This document shows positions 33,925-46,489 of a DNA stretch of 64,000 bases, piece after piece. The notes beneath the pieces were generated by a model. The model made no database searches, was not told the origin of the DNA, and saw only the letters and a list, made by a program, of their open reading frames with translations. Source of the stretch: Diadophis punctatus similis (lineage: Eukaryota; Chordata; Lepidosauria; Squamata; Dipsadidae); assembly GCA_023053685.1 (NCBI GenBank), contig JALIGW010000002.1:163572534-163636533 (forward strand). Direction: 5' to 3'. The number at the start of each line of letters is the position of its first letter. Positions within the stretch are counted from its first letter, which is position 1. A program made the translations under genes and the position numbers.

Positions 33925-36032
33925 CTGAAAAAACCAGAAGCGTCGTGGCGAGACAGGCTGAAAAAAGTGAAGCTCCGACAAGCTTCATGGAAAAGCCAGC
34001 CTGACGAACCACTGCCGGGGGGGGGGGGGGGCTTCAGCTCAGAACCGTCTTGAAGGGACAGTGAAGTAGAGGCATCTCGGACAACCCAGAGGAGCAGGTA
34101 AATTCCTCGAGTGGTCACAGACAGCTCTTCGAATTGGTGGCAGTGATGGTGGCCATTATTAAATGACCGCTTCAAAGCTGGGGCAACCGGACTAAGTGTT
34201 TGTGCAGGAGCAGTGAATGGACAAAGTGCTGGGACCGGGTGAGAAAGAGACCAACTCACAGGTAAAAGCAATTTTTCAATTTGGATTTTTAAAGAATTTC
34301 CCTAAGCTGAAATAGCGGTTAATTGGCACCTGGGAACTGTCAAAGGAAAAAAAACAGACTAAAACTTTAAAGCCCAAGAAGATCCCTTTCACTTTGGATA
34401 CAATTTTAAATTGGAGAAATAAAAATAACAGAAAGAAGAAATTGGTGAAAAAGAAAGTCCTTTGTTTTTGTGGATTTAAAGTAATTATTGGATATTTTTG
34501 ACAATCAGCTGGAAGCATATTGTGAATTGGACAGTGCCAACTACTGGTGAGAGGAAAATATTGCAACAATTGTAACAACTTGTGGATTATAAAAGAGAAA
34601 GTACAGCTGTCTGACCTTCAATTGCAAGAAGATAAGAGGAAAGCCTTAGAAATTTTAGGGAGTGTTCTACTTTGCCCAGACTGTTTGACTTTGTTTTTTT
34701 TTTAATAGTGGCCGAAGATAAATAAGCTCTGTAATTGGACTGGATTGGATTATTATTTGAACTGGAGTTAAAAAGAAATTGAATAGAATTAAAAGAAAAA
34801 GAAAAAGACTATATGGACCTTAAGTTTGAAATTAGTGTGAAACAATATAAAAAATGTAAATTGGCAACATGGAGGATTGGATGTATGAAGAATTATTTGC
34901 TATATTAAAAGCTGCGGGTGAAATTGTAAAAGGTGATAAAAAATTAGAAACTTGATTGGAGCGTGAAATAGTAGAAGAGTCAGAAACTGTGTTTTAAGAT
35001 TTTGAGCAGAAAATAGAAGAGAGGGTGGTTAAGAGAAATGATGAACAAGAAAGTAATACAGTAGAAGAAGAGATGGAATGCAAAAAAATTGAATGATTTC
35101 ACTGGGATTTACAGTGGCGAGGGAAAAGTTGAAAGAGGAGAAAAGTACTTAAAAAGAATCAAAGGGTAAAAAGCAAATTGGTGGGAAGAGATTAGAGAAA
35201 CTTGGGGGGACCACACGAACAATAAATTTAAAAAAGAGAAAAAAGACAAGTGAAAAGCTACAAGACACATAAGAACAAGAAAAAGAAAAAGAAGTTAAAG
35301 GAATGGGGCAAAAGGAGAGATTTAGCAAGGAGCAGAATTTTGGAGGGACTAAAGGAAACAAAGGCGGGGGGAAAGAAGGAAAGAAAATAAGGGCCATATT
35401 AAAGGATTTAAGAAAACTGTATTAATATTGTTAATGGTGGATAGTTGAAAAAGTAGAAGGTTTATTGTAAAATGGTTTAGTAGTAATTAAGATATATATA
35501 TATTATTTAGGGCAAAACAGAACTAATAGAAAAAATGGACTGAGGAACTTGCTGTAGTTAAATGTGGATTGTGAATTGAATTAAGAAGTTTTTAAATATG
35601 ACTTGAAGAAGAAGATTAATACTGACTAGAGTAAAACAGAAAATAGATGGAATATGTAAAAGAAATTTGCTTCATTTTGAAAGATGATTTGAAATAAATT
35701 GAACTAAATAAAATACAGAGAGAAGTTGTAATATAGAAATATAGAAAATATGAGAAATGTATGCAGTAAATAATACAATTAATTGATGTGAGTGAGAGGG
35801 ACCAGAAATTTGGGCGATTAGTAAATTATGTATGCAATAAAAAGAAAATAAGTTAAGACAAAGAAATATGTCTGGATAATATTATGGGTTGGAATTGAAA
35901 TGGAGAGATAATAATGGAATTGATCATGTATTAGAAAAACTATGTATGACTATCAAATGTGATCCGGACAACACTTTGTGCAAAAACTATGTATTGATTG
36001 TTGGAAAAAATAAAAAACTTTTGTAAAAAAAG
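33925..36032 (+). mobile_element. L1-derived non-autonomous retroelement, ORF1-only type
   Basis: The 14-bp sequence AAGAAGTATTTCAA flanks the insert (33911-33924 and 36033-36046). The 3' end has AATAAA-like signals and an A-rich tail, so it was mobilised by target-primed reverse transcription. The first ~900 bp resemble a GC-richer L1 5' UTR with a poly-G run. A short frame starts at the ATG at 34869 (MEDWMYEELFAILKAAGE) and breaks after 28 codons. The following ~800 bp are purine-rich and translate to Glu/Lys-rich coiled-coil-like debris, as in L1 ORF1 proteins. No reverse transcriptase motif is present, so the element is either an internal deletion or a HAL1-like derivative. Confidence 0.7.
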
Positions 36033-36046
36033 AAGAAGTATTTCAA

Positions 36047-39000
36047 TTTAGCTTTTAAAACTGAGAATAATTATAGCATTCAAGCCTATGAAAGGATCAT
36101 CCATGGCTTTTAACACAGATATATTACTAACTGGAGATACTGCAGACCGAATATGGGATTTTCTGCTGTTTGTTTGCTTCATTGCTCAATGATGGCTTCT
36201 TCTTTCTTCCTTATGTACTGTAGACCTCATTCACCCAGACAGCCTTGCTTGCATAAGACCCAGAGGGACTTTTGGAGAGGCTAAATGAAGCCATAATGGA
36301 ATGATTAAAGCACTGTTGTCATGCTGTCTTTCTGAGCCACATGGTGCATTCAAGAAACACTGTGAATCCACAGCCATTCTCTTGCTGGGGTTGTACTTAA
36401 TCTGCAAGACATGCTTCTGGTTTACTGGTTTCACATAGACACTAGATCCCTATGTATGTAAACATATTTGTCTTTACTAACTAATGAATATGTGCATGTG
36501 TAATCTGCAGCCATTTTGATGTATTTGAAATACAGTATGTTTTCTACTAGAACTATTATTGGGTAGTCAATCTAATATTAAAACCTACATATGTGATTTC
36601 TACCCATAATAAATGGGAAAAAATAATTCCTCATACTTTTTCCAATTTCTGTTTTTGTGGTTACTCACTAAGGAGCAAGGCCTTCTTCATAAAACACCCT
36701 TTCTCCAATGTAACAAACAACCTTAAAACTATCTTTCACCATCAAGAGAACAGATTTTAAAACTTCATTTTCTAGATTAAGTTGTGTCTTGGGGAAGAAG
36801 ACATGCCATCTTTTGCCATCAGCAGAGATGACCTTGAAAATATCCACCCTCCTACAAAGAGACCACTGATTTCAATAGAGACCTTTTAAAACCCTGTTAA
36901 AATCCTTTCTTAGTGAGCAGATGGAAAACTCTTGCAAGTTTTCTATGGCTCATGGCTAGAGTTTTTTAAAAAAACTTTTAAGATAAAGCTGGGTCGAATA
37001 AGTTGTGACTCCTGAGCCCTATTTTTGCTCAAAGTTTCTTAATCTGAAAATGTTGGGTTTAAGAAAGTGCACAAAAACTGTAGGACATTTCTGAGAGCAA
37101 TCCAAACAAAAATGGGAAGGAATCTCCCAAAATTAATGGAAAACTGAAGATTCATCCCTATGTGCTATAGATTTGCCCACTCTGCATCTTTACTTAAATT
37201 ACTGTTGCCCTTCTCCAGGAAGGGGAAAAAAATTGTGCGACACCAATCATAAAAAGGTTCGCCGCTGTTATAAAGGATGATTCACCTCAGTGCAAACTGA
37301 GTTTGCTTTCCAAATTCTGAAAATGACCTATATGAATATTGAATGCAGAAGAAATGGAGCTTATCACAAAATCGAAGCAGACTGTACAGCTAGAATAAAG
37401 CTACATTTGCACTTTTCTGAAACTGGTTCCTTGGTTATGGTAGCATCTTAAAAATATTTTTTGGCAGTGCTGCAGAAAATAGAGAACAAATGGGAGGTTA
37501 GTCTGTGAAGCTTCTTCTTAACAGCTGCTGCAGCAGCTAAAAAAAAATGCTGCCGGAAGGACAGACCACAGCAGCTTTTCAGTAACCTAATCCCATTTTA
37601 AACCTTGATGACTAGATTTATGTTGTCATTTGCATAAATGCTACTAAGATGCTTTGTAAAGGGCTTGCGATTCAAACATTTCTTTGCTATTCTCAGTCGT
37701 GATGGTAAGTTAGGATTGTTCTATTGGAATGGCTAGAGAGCACTCAATTTCACCAGGGACACAAAACAGAAAACACAACCAATTAGGCCACTCATTAAAA
37801 ACATAGCTTCTGCAAATGATTCATCCTAATTGATTCAGAGTCTCCCACTCATGAGTAAGTCCCCCATCAATGGCATTAAGGGATAAAAATAACTTCAGCA
37901 TCAGCCTTGTCAAGAAAGCTTCAAATTAGCAAGTCGCATTTGGGAACTGTAGCTGTATCACAAAGCAGAGCAAGGTGAAGTGATTTATAAAGAAGCTTCA
38001 GAGAAGAAAGTGATGCCATTTCATCTGTATGTAGTATGTTGGGTGAGGGGAGGCACTACAAACCTCATAGGAATGTTGGGCAGACAAATGAAAGCAGGTT
38101 TGTAGGTTTAAAGTCAAAGAAAATTGTTGCCTCTCTCCCTCACACCCAAAAACAATCCCCGTGCAAGGAGATTTTATGAGAACCATCTGGATTTATCAGA
38201 GAAATCTGTAATTACACACTGTAAGCAACCCAGATTATGGGTGTGCTGAGATAAAAAAATTTTATTATTATCATGAATTACTGACCTTTCTGATGGGACA
38301 ATCTCTTCAGAGAGTGCATCAATTCAATTATGGATATTTCAACCACTTGAGGGACACAATGTTTACATTCAGCAGAGGTAACCAATGGGATTATAGAGTT
38401 CCCATACTTATAACTGACCCAAAATGTCTTGCTGGAGCCAAAATCTTCTTTTAAAAATAATAATAATAATAGAAAACAGGATCTCTGTTAACATTTTTGG
38501 AGTAATACTTGGAAGGCAGCAGTGTTCCTGTTTACACTTCCAGCCAGCCATGTTCTTATATAAGAAACTCCAGTATAGTCTCCTCTTTTCCCCTTACCCC
38601 TTCTCCGTTAGCAAACACTCAGATTCTGTGGTCACCGAGCACCCACTGTTCTCAATGGCTACATTTCCTCAGGGGCTTCCACTAAGCATGATCAACCAAA
38701 CTGATTGATTTTGCTTTTGCTTTTTCTAATTTGGCTGGTTTCACTACTAGCAATAAAGCTATATTGGTACTAGTTTTGGCGTCAGCAGAAATGTTACATA
38801 GGTTTTTAAAACGGCATCTAATCATCCTCCCTTAAGTGCAATACTGCTGAAATATGACTACAAATTGAGATTTAACCTGGACCAAAACAAAAATTTCTAC
38901 ATTTGCAACTAAATATTTCTAGGAAACTTGTAAAGAAAGTGTAAAGACGATACACATCCCTTGCTGTTTGATTCCTATATTTGATACCAAAACACATTTC

Positions 39001-40748
39001 CTTTGAACAAGATCTAGTCTGTGCTAATAACTATTAATAATAATTATTCAATATGTATTTACCTACTCCTGCTAATTTTTTATCTTGATTACTTACCATT
39101 ACTACATCTCACCCAATCATTACTGTAGTACCTAAAGCCTATCTCATCTATACTAAACTAACTGTTACCTACATTGGATATTTATATAATACTATTTGGG
39201 AAAGAAAAAAACCCTCAATCCATTTTCTCCACGAGCATGTTATTGTACTGACAGCTGCAACTGTGTCTCGAAATATTGGTTTTCTGATGAGTGATTCCCT
39301 CACTATCAGCATTCAATAGCAGTTCCACATAGCTAGTTCTGAATGTGCTGAACAATATAGAACAAAATCTTTTTGATATCCAAAAGATCATTCCTCTCTC
39401 CTGGTGAAAACATTACTCTTTTACAGAGCAGAGAGTAGCCTTCCAGATATTGCTGAACTACTGTGCTCTAATTTCTAATGATCTCTAATTGTCCATGTAG
39501 GCTAGGGTTGCTGTGAGATGTAGTGCAGCAATACCCAAAGTGATATGGATTTCCCCCAACTCTGCTGTCCAGCATTTCTTAATATCTCCTTACAATATCA
39601 TGGCAAAGTGAACTGAACAAATTTGACTTCCTCCATTTTTGCTACGATAAAGAATTCCAAGCTGAATTCTTGCTCTTTTGTGAGATCTGGAAAATTCTGT
39701 CACTGAGCTATCGAAATGAAGACTGTTCTTTCTTCATAAGCCTTTTCATCTCTGAGAGAAAAACATCTCTGGTTAAAGTTATTTGATATCACAAAAAATA
39801 AATATGTGATTCTTGAAACACGTGTATATTTTTACTGCTTCTTTCAGTCTTAGTAATAGCCTCCAGTGATTATCTAGTAACCTAGGCCTAGGCCAAATTT
39901 ATTTTGGGTATCTGCAGGCCCAATTCCCCATACTGGGGAATTTGCTAGGTTCCAGGGAAAGTTAATCTCTTTGTGCATTGTGCATGCTGTCTACAAGACA
40001 ATTATTCTTAATTGAGAGAGTAAAAATTAGAGGGACAGAAATGGGGATTACAGTATTTTGAAGCTGTCAAATAGTAGTTAAATGAAAGATGTTCTGAAGA
40101 ATAATGGTAATAATGTTCTGAAGAATAAAAGCAAGAGAGAAAGAGAGAGGGAAGAGAGCAAAGCATGTGGCAGTCAGCATGAAGGTCAATGCTGCCAGGA
40201 AATATGCCAACCCCTGTGATGGCATTTGACAAAATGTCATTTTAAATGGATAAGTGTTGTGCTGATTCGTGTTTTTGTCAGGCTACTCCTCTTGACAGTG
40301 TGATATTTATAGTCAAGGCCTCAGAAGAGGTGACTAGTACTCCCCAGGAGTTGTGACTGGAGAGGCAGCCCAGCTTGCAATGGCAAACATAAATATTTGA
40401 CATGGTGGAGGGAGGTGAGAAGAATGATGTCCCACTGGGCTATGGAAGGGAAAGAAAGGTTCCCTGGGTGCCAAGAAAGCTCCTATATGGGTTCCCATTG
40501 CTTATTCATCCGTAGGCAGGTGAAAGAAACATCCATAGTTCGTACCAAAAGTTTCCAAAAGGGATTAAAATTTAAAAGCAAACAGTTTTGAGAGCCACAA
40601 GGGTCTTATTAAGGCTTTCACTCAGCTTAGTTACTGGTCTCAGGAAACCAGCTTACACTTAGAAAGAACATCAGAAACAAATGTTTGTAGTTTCCTTTCT
40701 GTTGACAAATAAGCATGAGATTGTTTGTGATGGTAGGTACTACTAGGA
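36047..40748. other. Intronic sequence without recognised elements
   Basis: No coding exon or named repeat was recognised. A 16-bp palindrome AGCTGCTGCAGCAGCT containing E-box cores lies at 37523-37538. A short TAA run is at 38456-38469. Confidence 0.5.
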
Positions 40749-40754
40749 GCAATA

Positions 40755-41146
40755 TAGGCAGTTCTCAACGTACGACCACTATTGAGCCCAAAATTTCTGT
40801 TTTGTTAAGTGAGACATCTGTTAAGTGAGTTTTGCCCCATTTTATGATCTTTCGTGCCTCATTTGTTAAATGAATCACTGCAGTTGATAAGTTAGTAACC
40901 CGGTTGTTAAGTGAATCTGGCTTCCCCATTGACTTTGCTTGTCAGAAGGTAGCAAAAGCGAATCACATGACCTTGGGACACAACTATGGTCATAAATATA
41001 AACCAGTTGCTGAGCATCTGAATTTTGATCACATGATCTGCAAAGGTCGTAAGTGTGAAAAACAGTCATAACTCACTTTTTTCAGTGCTGTTGTAACTTT
41101 GAATGGTCACTAAACAAACTGTTGTAAGTCGAGGACTACCTGTATA
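40755..41146. repeat. 'tacaggtagtcctcgac' repeat, most complete copy
   Basis: The ends are imperfect inverted repeats: TATAGGCAGTTCTCAACGTAC and GTAAGTCGAGGACTACCTGTA. The body contains TTGTTAAGTGAGACATCTG, CTTCCCCATTGACTTTGCTTG and TCATAACTCAC. It has no coding capacity. It is probably a non-autonomous DNA transposon common in reptile genomes; the superfamily is not determined. Confidence 0.75.
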
Positions 41147-42583
41147 CATGCAACATATTTGACTACAAATACTTTACAATTTTAGATAAATTTGGCTTCC
41201 CAATAGTAATAGATCCCTACAATGTGATTGAAATATGACTGGTGCTACAGCTTATAGAAATTTGTTTGATGCTACAATTTATCAAGCCTTACTCACTGAT
41301 ATAAACCAGTGATAAATACCATTGCTACTCTTGTTTCTCTATTACAACTGACAGGTAGATAATTATATATAAAGGAAATATTTTTGTTGTGATTCATACC
41401 ACAACCGAACCATCGGAATCTTTGGTCTTTCAGTAACATAAATCATAATATCACGATTTTGTTCTTTAGAAAACATTAATTAATGAAGTTCAAATAAGTT
41501 AGCAACAATTACAGGCAAGAAGTTGTAATTAATCTTGAACTAACGATGAGAAACGAAGACACAATGGGCCTACCCCTATAATCTCTATGTACAAATAGAA
41601 TTGCTGTAAAAACACATCAAACTATCAGAGCAAGAAAACATTTCCATTAACTTGGAAATAGGTTAATATTTTCCTTAGTATAAAGAACAAAATAATGATG
41701 TTACAATTAATTATCAAACTTGAAAGAACTTGTTGGATAACTAAACCTACAGCACTCATGGGGAGGAAAGGGAGTGGAATATTCCCCAAGAAATAAGGAA
41801 TGGAACTGAAGCATGGCTGAAAAGTAAACAAAGTTAAATCAGAGCATTTTAAACAAACATGGGAATAATTTGAAAAAAATAATAATGCTTTACCAAAGAT
41901 TAATTAGCTTCAGTGTTTGTTTCTGAAACTTTCTCCTATTTTTCACACCCATACATCTATCTGCAGTTTAATCTGATACTGTTGATATAAGACTGGTGGA
42001 GACAGGAAACTTCCCATAATAAATTTCAAAATCCTTCAGATTACTTCGTGTTAAATAAAATATTAAATAAAGTCATAATAAAGTATGAATAAAAATGTAG
42101 CCAAATGTGCCAGTGTTCTGCATCTTAAATGAGTAGATATTCCTAGCAGATCAAAAATAATTGCAAATCAGAATTGCAGCCAGAACTGCTATATGACGTA
42201 TGGCATCCATACAATCATTAATAAATATATCGTATTATCTTATGCTTTTTATGCAAGAAAAAGGGTTTTCTAAGACAGCAGGGAAAAAAAAACATGAGGC
42301 AAAATATAATCAAGGCCACACCACCTCAAGGCTCAGCTTTTCTAATCGGGACATCTAACCCTGGGATACCAAAGAATATTACAAAAAAGGATGCAAAAGA
42401 AATCCATCACAGATTTTCTTTGAGATTCTTTGATTCATTAAGATATATTTTTGTCACAACATGGAAGACAGCAATGAATGAAATATGTTATCATCTGCTA
42501 CACCCCACCACAAAAGTTGTGTATAATCAGTATATATTTTAAAAAGTTGTCTATGGAAATTCTCAGTCATCCAGGTCATGGTT
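41147..42583. other. Intronic sequence without recognised elements
   Basis: AT-rich DNA with no recognised exon, RNA gene or repeat. Confidence 0.5.
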
Positions 42584-42730
42584 GTCCCAAAGGTGCTTTT
42601 TCCAGAGGCAACTGGACTTTCTGATTTTTCTTTGAAGACGTTTCGCTTCTCATCCAAGAAGCTTCTGAAGAAACGTCTTCAAAGAAAAACCAGAAAGTCC
42701 AGTTGCCTCTGGAAAAAGCACCTTTGGGAC
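42584..42730. mobile_element. Foldback element (MITE-like)
   Basis: GTCCCAAAGGTGCTTTTTCC opens the element and its complement GGAAAAAGCACCTTTGGGAC closes it. The arms of about 58 bp are nearly perfect, around a loop with CTTCTCATCCAAGAAGCTTC. No target duplication was identified. Confidence 0.88.
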
Positions 42731-42916
42731 TATTTGAAATTTTGAAATTGAATTTTTAAAAAGGGTCATATGACTATGTATTATTTAAACAGAGTCTATA
42801 AAAAGATGGTGAAGGATCCCTGGCCTTGGATACTAGGAAGGTTGGAATGAGGGCTGCTAGAGTCTTGGGGTAGGTTTGGGAGACAGAGAATGGGCCATAC
42901 TCTGGGAACATCCTCT

Positions 42917-43069
42917 AGCTGGTGTGGCCTAGAGGTGGAGCTCTTGCCTCAGAATCAGAAGGTTGTGAGTTCGATCCTAGGTAGAGGCAGATATAAGATC
43001 TCCTGCTTGGGCAGGGGGTTGGACTAGATGACCTGCAAGGTCCCTTCTAACTCTGTTAATCTGTTAAAT
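42917..43069 (+). mobile_element. tRNA-derived SINE with CR1-type tail
   Basis: The head has a tRNA-like pol III promoter (A-box-like TGGCCTAGAGGTGG, B-box GAGTTCGATCC). The 3' part, GGTTGGACTAGATGACC..AAGGTCCC, matches the CR1-type 3' end, as in SINEs mobilised by CR1. It ends CTGTTAATCTGTTAAA. Confidence 0.8.
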
Positions 43070-43124
43070 ATGGTCCTGATACTTGTACTGGTTCCACATC
43101 CCAGCTCTCTGCACTCAACCTATG

Positions 43125-43470
43125 TGTCACGATGTGAATTATTGCCAGTTGTGCACCTCTACTGTTTTCTAAGGTTATTGTATTTATAATCAAGCAGACA
43201 TGTGATATGTTTTACTACGCATGTGTGCATTCCAGGAGTTTTTGTCAACTCCCACTTCCTTTCCTTTTTCTTCTCCACGTCTGCCGAGGCAGACGTGAAT
43301 CCATTAGCTGAGAAAATGTAGATTATTAAGGGTTTATTTTTATTACTTTTGTACTGAAATAAATATTTTGTTAATTAGATTTGAATCTCGGTTTTATTTT
43401 CTAATGCGAATGACTTCAAGGAAGCAAGATCCAAAGATCGCCTCTGATAGGAAAAATTCCTATCTTGACA
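43125..43470. mobile_element. Solo LTR with 5-bp target duplication
   Basis: The 346-bp element starts TGTCACG and ends CTTGACA, so its termini are TGTCA..TGACA. CTATG flanks both sides (43120-43124 and 43471-43475). A polyadenylation signal, AATAAA, lies at 43358-43363. No internal coding region is present. It could derive from a Gypsy-type or endogenous retroviral element; there is no sequence to decide. Confidence 0.82.
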
Positions 43471-44101
43471 CTATGTACCCAGTTACCAGATTGTCAGACC
43501 CTGGCTTCCAGCTGCTGCTACTAAATGCCAGTTAAATTTATAATAAGGTCTCCCTCGTTCATGTTTTAAATCATGGATGAAATGCCTGACCAGGCATGCC
43601 TACTAAAACTTGGCTGGGCCCAAAGGGGAGATCCCCTCTCAGAAATGTATCCAGTTGGGCTTTGGGTATGGTATCAGCCAAGATCTCAGGGCAGGGACTG
43701 GTGATATGGCAATTTCCATCTGAGAATCTCTGAAGGCCTTCAGCACTTTTGCTGCCCGATTGTGAGACCCTGTTCATTACATTCGGGCTCTTGGGATTAG
43801 TTGGGATTGTTGCTATCAGTCTCTCTGCTGAGTAGCAACCTCCCTGTCTTAGTAGTGTTGAAGTTCCCCAGATTTATTGTATGGTCTTGGGGGACTTCAG
43901 TCTGCTTCCATGGGACTGGGATTGGAGGCAGCTGAGGAGTTTAAGGCTATCATGACAGCGATAGCCTATCCCAGGTCATCCAAGGCCCAACACAGGATAG
44001 TGGACATACCTGATCTGATTTTCCTGATGGAACAGTGACAATGTAAATGTAAATTGGGGAGCTTTTAGTCTCTCCCTGTCAGGCAGTGATTTTATATTGC
44101 C

Positions 44102-44403
44102 TGTTACATGTATATGCAGGAAGGTGCATCCCTATCAAATATAATGGTTTATTCCTGAGCACGTGATTAATATGTTCCTAGTACGCATGTGTACATTCCT
44201 TTCTTTGATCCGCCCTTCTATTTCAGCTTCTGTAAGAAGCAAGACGTGTTTTTATAGCTAAAATGTGATTAATGAGAATTTATTGTTTTTGTACCGAAAT
44301 AAATATTTTCTACTTAGAACTTTAAACTGCGGTTTCTTTTCTAATGTCAGAATTCCAGGAAAAGATCTATTTCGCCTCTCATGAGAGTTATTCTTATCTG
44401 TCA
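44102..44403. mobile_element. Second, diverged solo LTR of the same family
   Basis: It shares an ordered set of blocks with the LTR at 43125: GTACGCATGTGTACATTCC versus CTACGCATGTGTGCATTCC, GTACCGAAATAAATATTTT versus GTACTGAAATAAATATTTT, and a common GGTTTCTTTTCTAATG-like segment. It starts TGTTACATG and ends TCTGTCA. The flanking pentamers do not match well, so the ends are approximate. Confidence 0.72.
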
Positions 44404-44996
44404 CTCCCTTGTCCTATAAAACCATGCTCTGATTACCATAAGATGTCTTAGCGCCCCTCCTGCTGTAGGGAGGGAAGACCTATTAGATTGGCCCACCTTC
44501 AACAATGGATGGAACTTGATGGATTTCAGAGGGATGTGGTGGTGGTGGGGCTGTTCTTTTTAGTCTGCTGCCCTGGTGGCTGCTTGGAATTAAAGGTCTG
44601 CTGAGGCCTTGAATCAAATAGTGCCTATGCAACTTCTCCTTTCTCCTGTATTCATGGAGGAAATGAAGGAAATGAAATCAGAGGAGAGTTATCTAGCGCA
44701 TTGCTAGCACTTGATTGAACACATGTTATGCCACTACTAAGATCTACTTTGTGGTGTTAAGGGCAGTGAAGCGACAATACTTCTCCGACAATATTGCATC
44801 CACAGATAAACATCCTGCTGCCTTGTTTCAGGTGACATGTACCCTCTTGTGTTAGAGATGGCTCAGATATCCCACTACTGGGTCAGTTGGGAAAAAATTA
44901 TAGCATCTGTTGGACAAAATAGATCAAATTTATTCTTAGTTGGATGGTGACCTTTTTCTGCAGAGTATTGCCCTATTATCTCAGAATGGTTTGAAT

Positions 44997-45290
44997 AAGA
45001 ATATTAACAGAGTTGGAAGGGACCTTGGAGGTCTTCTAGTCCAACTCCCTGCTTAGGCAGGAAACCCTACACCACTTCAGACAAATGGTTATCCAACATC
45101 TTCTTAAAAACTTCCAGTGTTGGAGCATTCACAACTTCTGGAGGCAGGCTGTTCCACTGATTAATTGTTCTAACTGTCAGGAAATTTCTCCTTAGTTCTA
45201 AGTTGCTTCTCTCCTTGTTTAGTTTCCACCCATTGCTTCTTGTTCTACCCTCAGGTGCTTTGGAGAATAGCTTGACTCCCTCTTCTTTGT
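44997..45290 (-). mobile_element. Antisense CR1 3' end with 9-bp target duplication
   Basis: GAGTTGGAAGGGACCTTGG and CAACTCCCTGCTTAGGCAGG at the left, and CAGTGGAACAGCC-type sequence in reverse further on, are typical of the CR1 ORF2 end and 3' UTR. GGTTTGAAT occurs at 44988-44996 and 45291-45299, immediately bordering the insert. Confidence 0.85.
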
Positions 45291-46102
45291 GGTTTGAATC
45301 TTTTTGACCTGAGGAAGTGGACTTGGTTCTTATAACCCACCTGATCCATGCCCCTCTTAGCTAAGTAAAGCTGCCAGGAAATGTCATAAAAGTGGACAAC
45401 AGCAATGGTGAGTAAGGGGGTTGTTTCTCCACCCCTTAGGAAAGTTCTGATTTGCCCCCTTCTCAAGAAACCATGTTTGGATCCTGCCATACCGGGCAAA
45501 TTTCATCAAGTATGTAACCTCCCCTTTGAGGGAAAGGTAATTGAGAAGGTGGTCACACAGCAGCTTCTGACAATTCTGGATGAAGCAGATTATCTGGAAT
45601 ACTTTTAATTGGGATAATATACTTTTATCAAATTAGATTTGATAGAAAAAGAATGCTCTGAACTGAAATTTGTGAAATCATTAAAGATGAATCAAATAGA
45701 AATATTCCACATGTACAAAAGTATAAGAAGGTAAATATGGCTAGATGTTAGTTACAACACATAGTAGCACTTACAGTCCTAGAAAAATTATGTCCAATAA
45801 AGAGTCAAAAGAGACTGAAGAACTGTATGAAAGTCAAGTTTTAAGGGAGAAAATTCCTGCTTATTAGGACGAGTTGTGTAGAAAAAGAATATACTGCACA
45901 TTGAATATATATAAATGCACATTAAAAAACTATACTTAGGAAATCACATAAGCTGCCTAGAAAAATATATTAATTAAAAAATGATATCTAATCATTTTAA
46001 TGATTGGTTGGAAATTAGAAAAATTGAATATATTACATAACACAAAAAGATCTAAGCCTATGAAACATAAGTGTTATTGATTGATTATACAATACTATAG
46101 AG

Positions 46103-46237
46103 CAGGGGTCTCCAACCTTGGCAACTTTAAGACTTGTGGACTTCAACTCCCAGAATTCCTCAGCCAGCAAAGCTGGCTGAGGAACTCTGGGAGTTGAAGT
46201 CCACAAGTCTTAAAGTTGCCAAGGTTGGAGACCCCTG
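46103..46237. mobile_element. Palindromic hAT MITE with perfect 8-bp target duplication
   Basis: The 135-bp element is almost wholly self-complementary: CAGGGGTCTCCAACCTTGG at the left, its complement at the right, and a centre of CAGCCAGCAAAGCTGGCTG. CTATAGAG flanks both sides (46095-46102 and 46238-46245). Confidence 0.95.
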
Positions 46238-46489
46238 CTATAGAGAAAGGAATTGCAGAACCTTGAGCGGAGTTAAAAGAGGGATCAGCCTAGAATCTCT
46301 ATGTTGCCACAAGTGGACTAAGTGCAGCCTCCCCCTTGAATTCCATTGACCCCTATCTAACTCCTAGAAGGTACTAACTATTAGTTGAGAATATTTCTAT
46401 GAATAGACATGGACAGCAATAAATCAGTTTAATTAGACCATGTGTGGACCTGATCTTTAGTGCTTGACAATATTGACTTGTGGAGACTG

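Larger units (their letters stand above)
43476..45610 (+). pseudogene. Decayed CR1/L3-type LINE interrupted by two insertions
   Basis: Fragments on + include an endonuclease-like start (LLLLNA, then KTWLGP resembling ITETWL), a GDF-like phrase near 43890 (VLGDFS in the right frame), and a reverse-transcriptase N-terminal segment at 45430-45608 (LLKKPCLDPAIPGKFHQVCN, then PFEGKVIEKVVTQQL and LDEADYLEYF). The frame is broken many times. A solo LTR (44102-44403) and an antisense CR1 (44997-45290) lie inside it, so it is the oldest layer. It stops abruptly at about 45610 without the rest of the RT. Confidence 0.75.
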
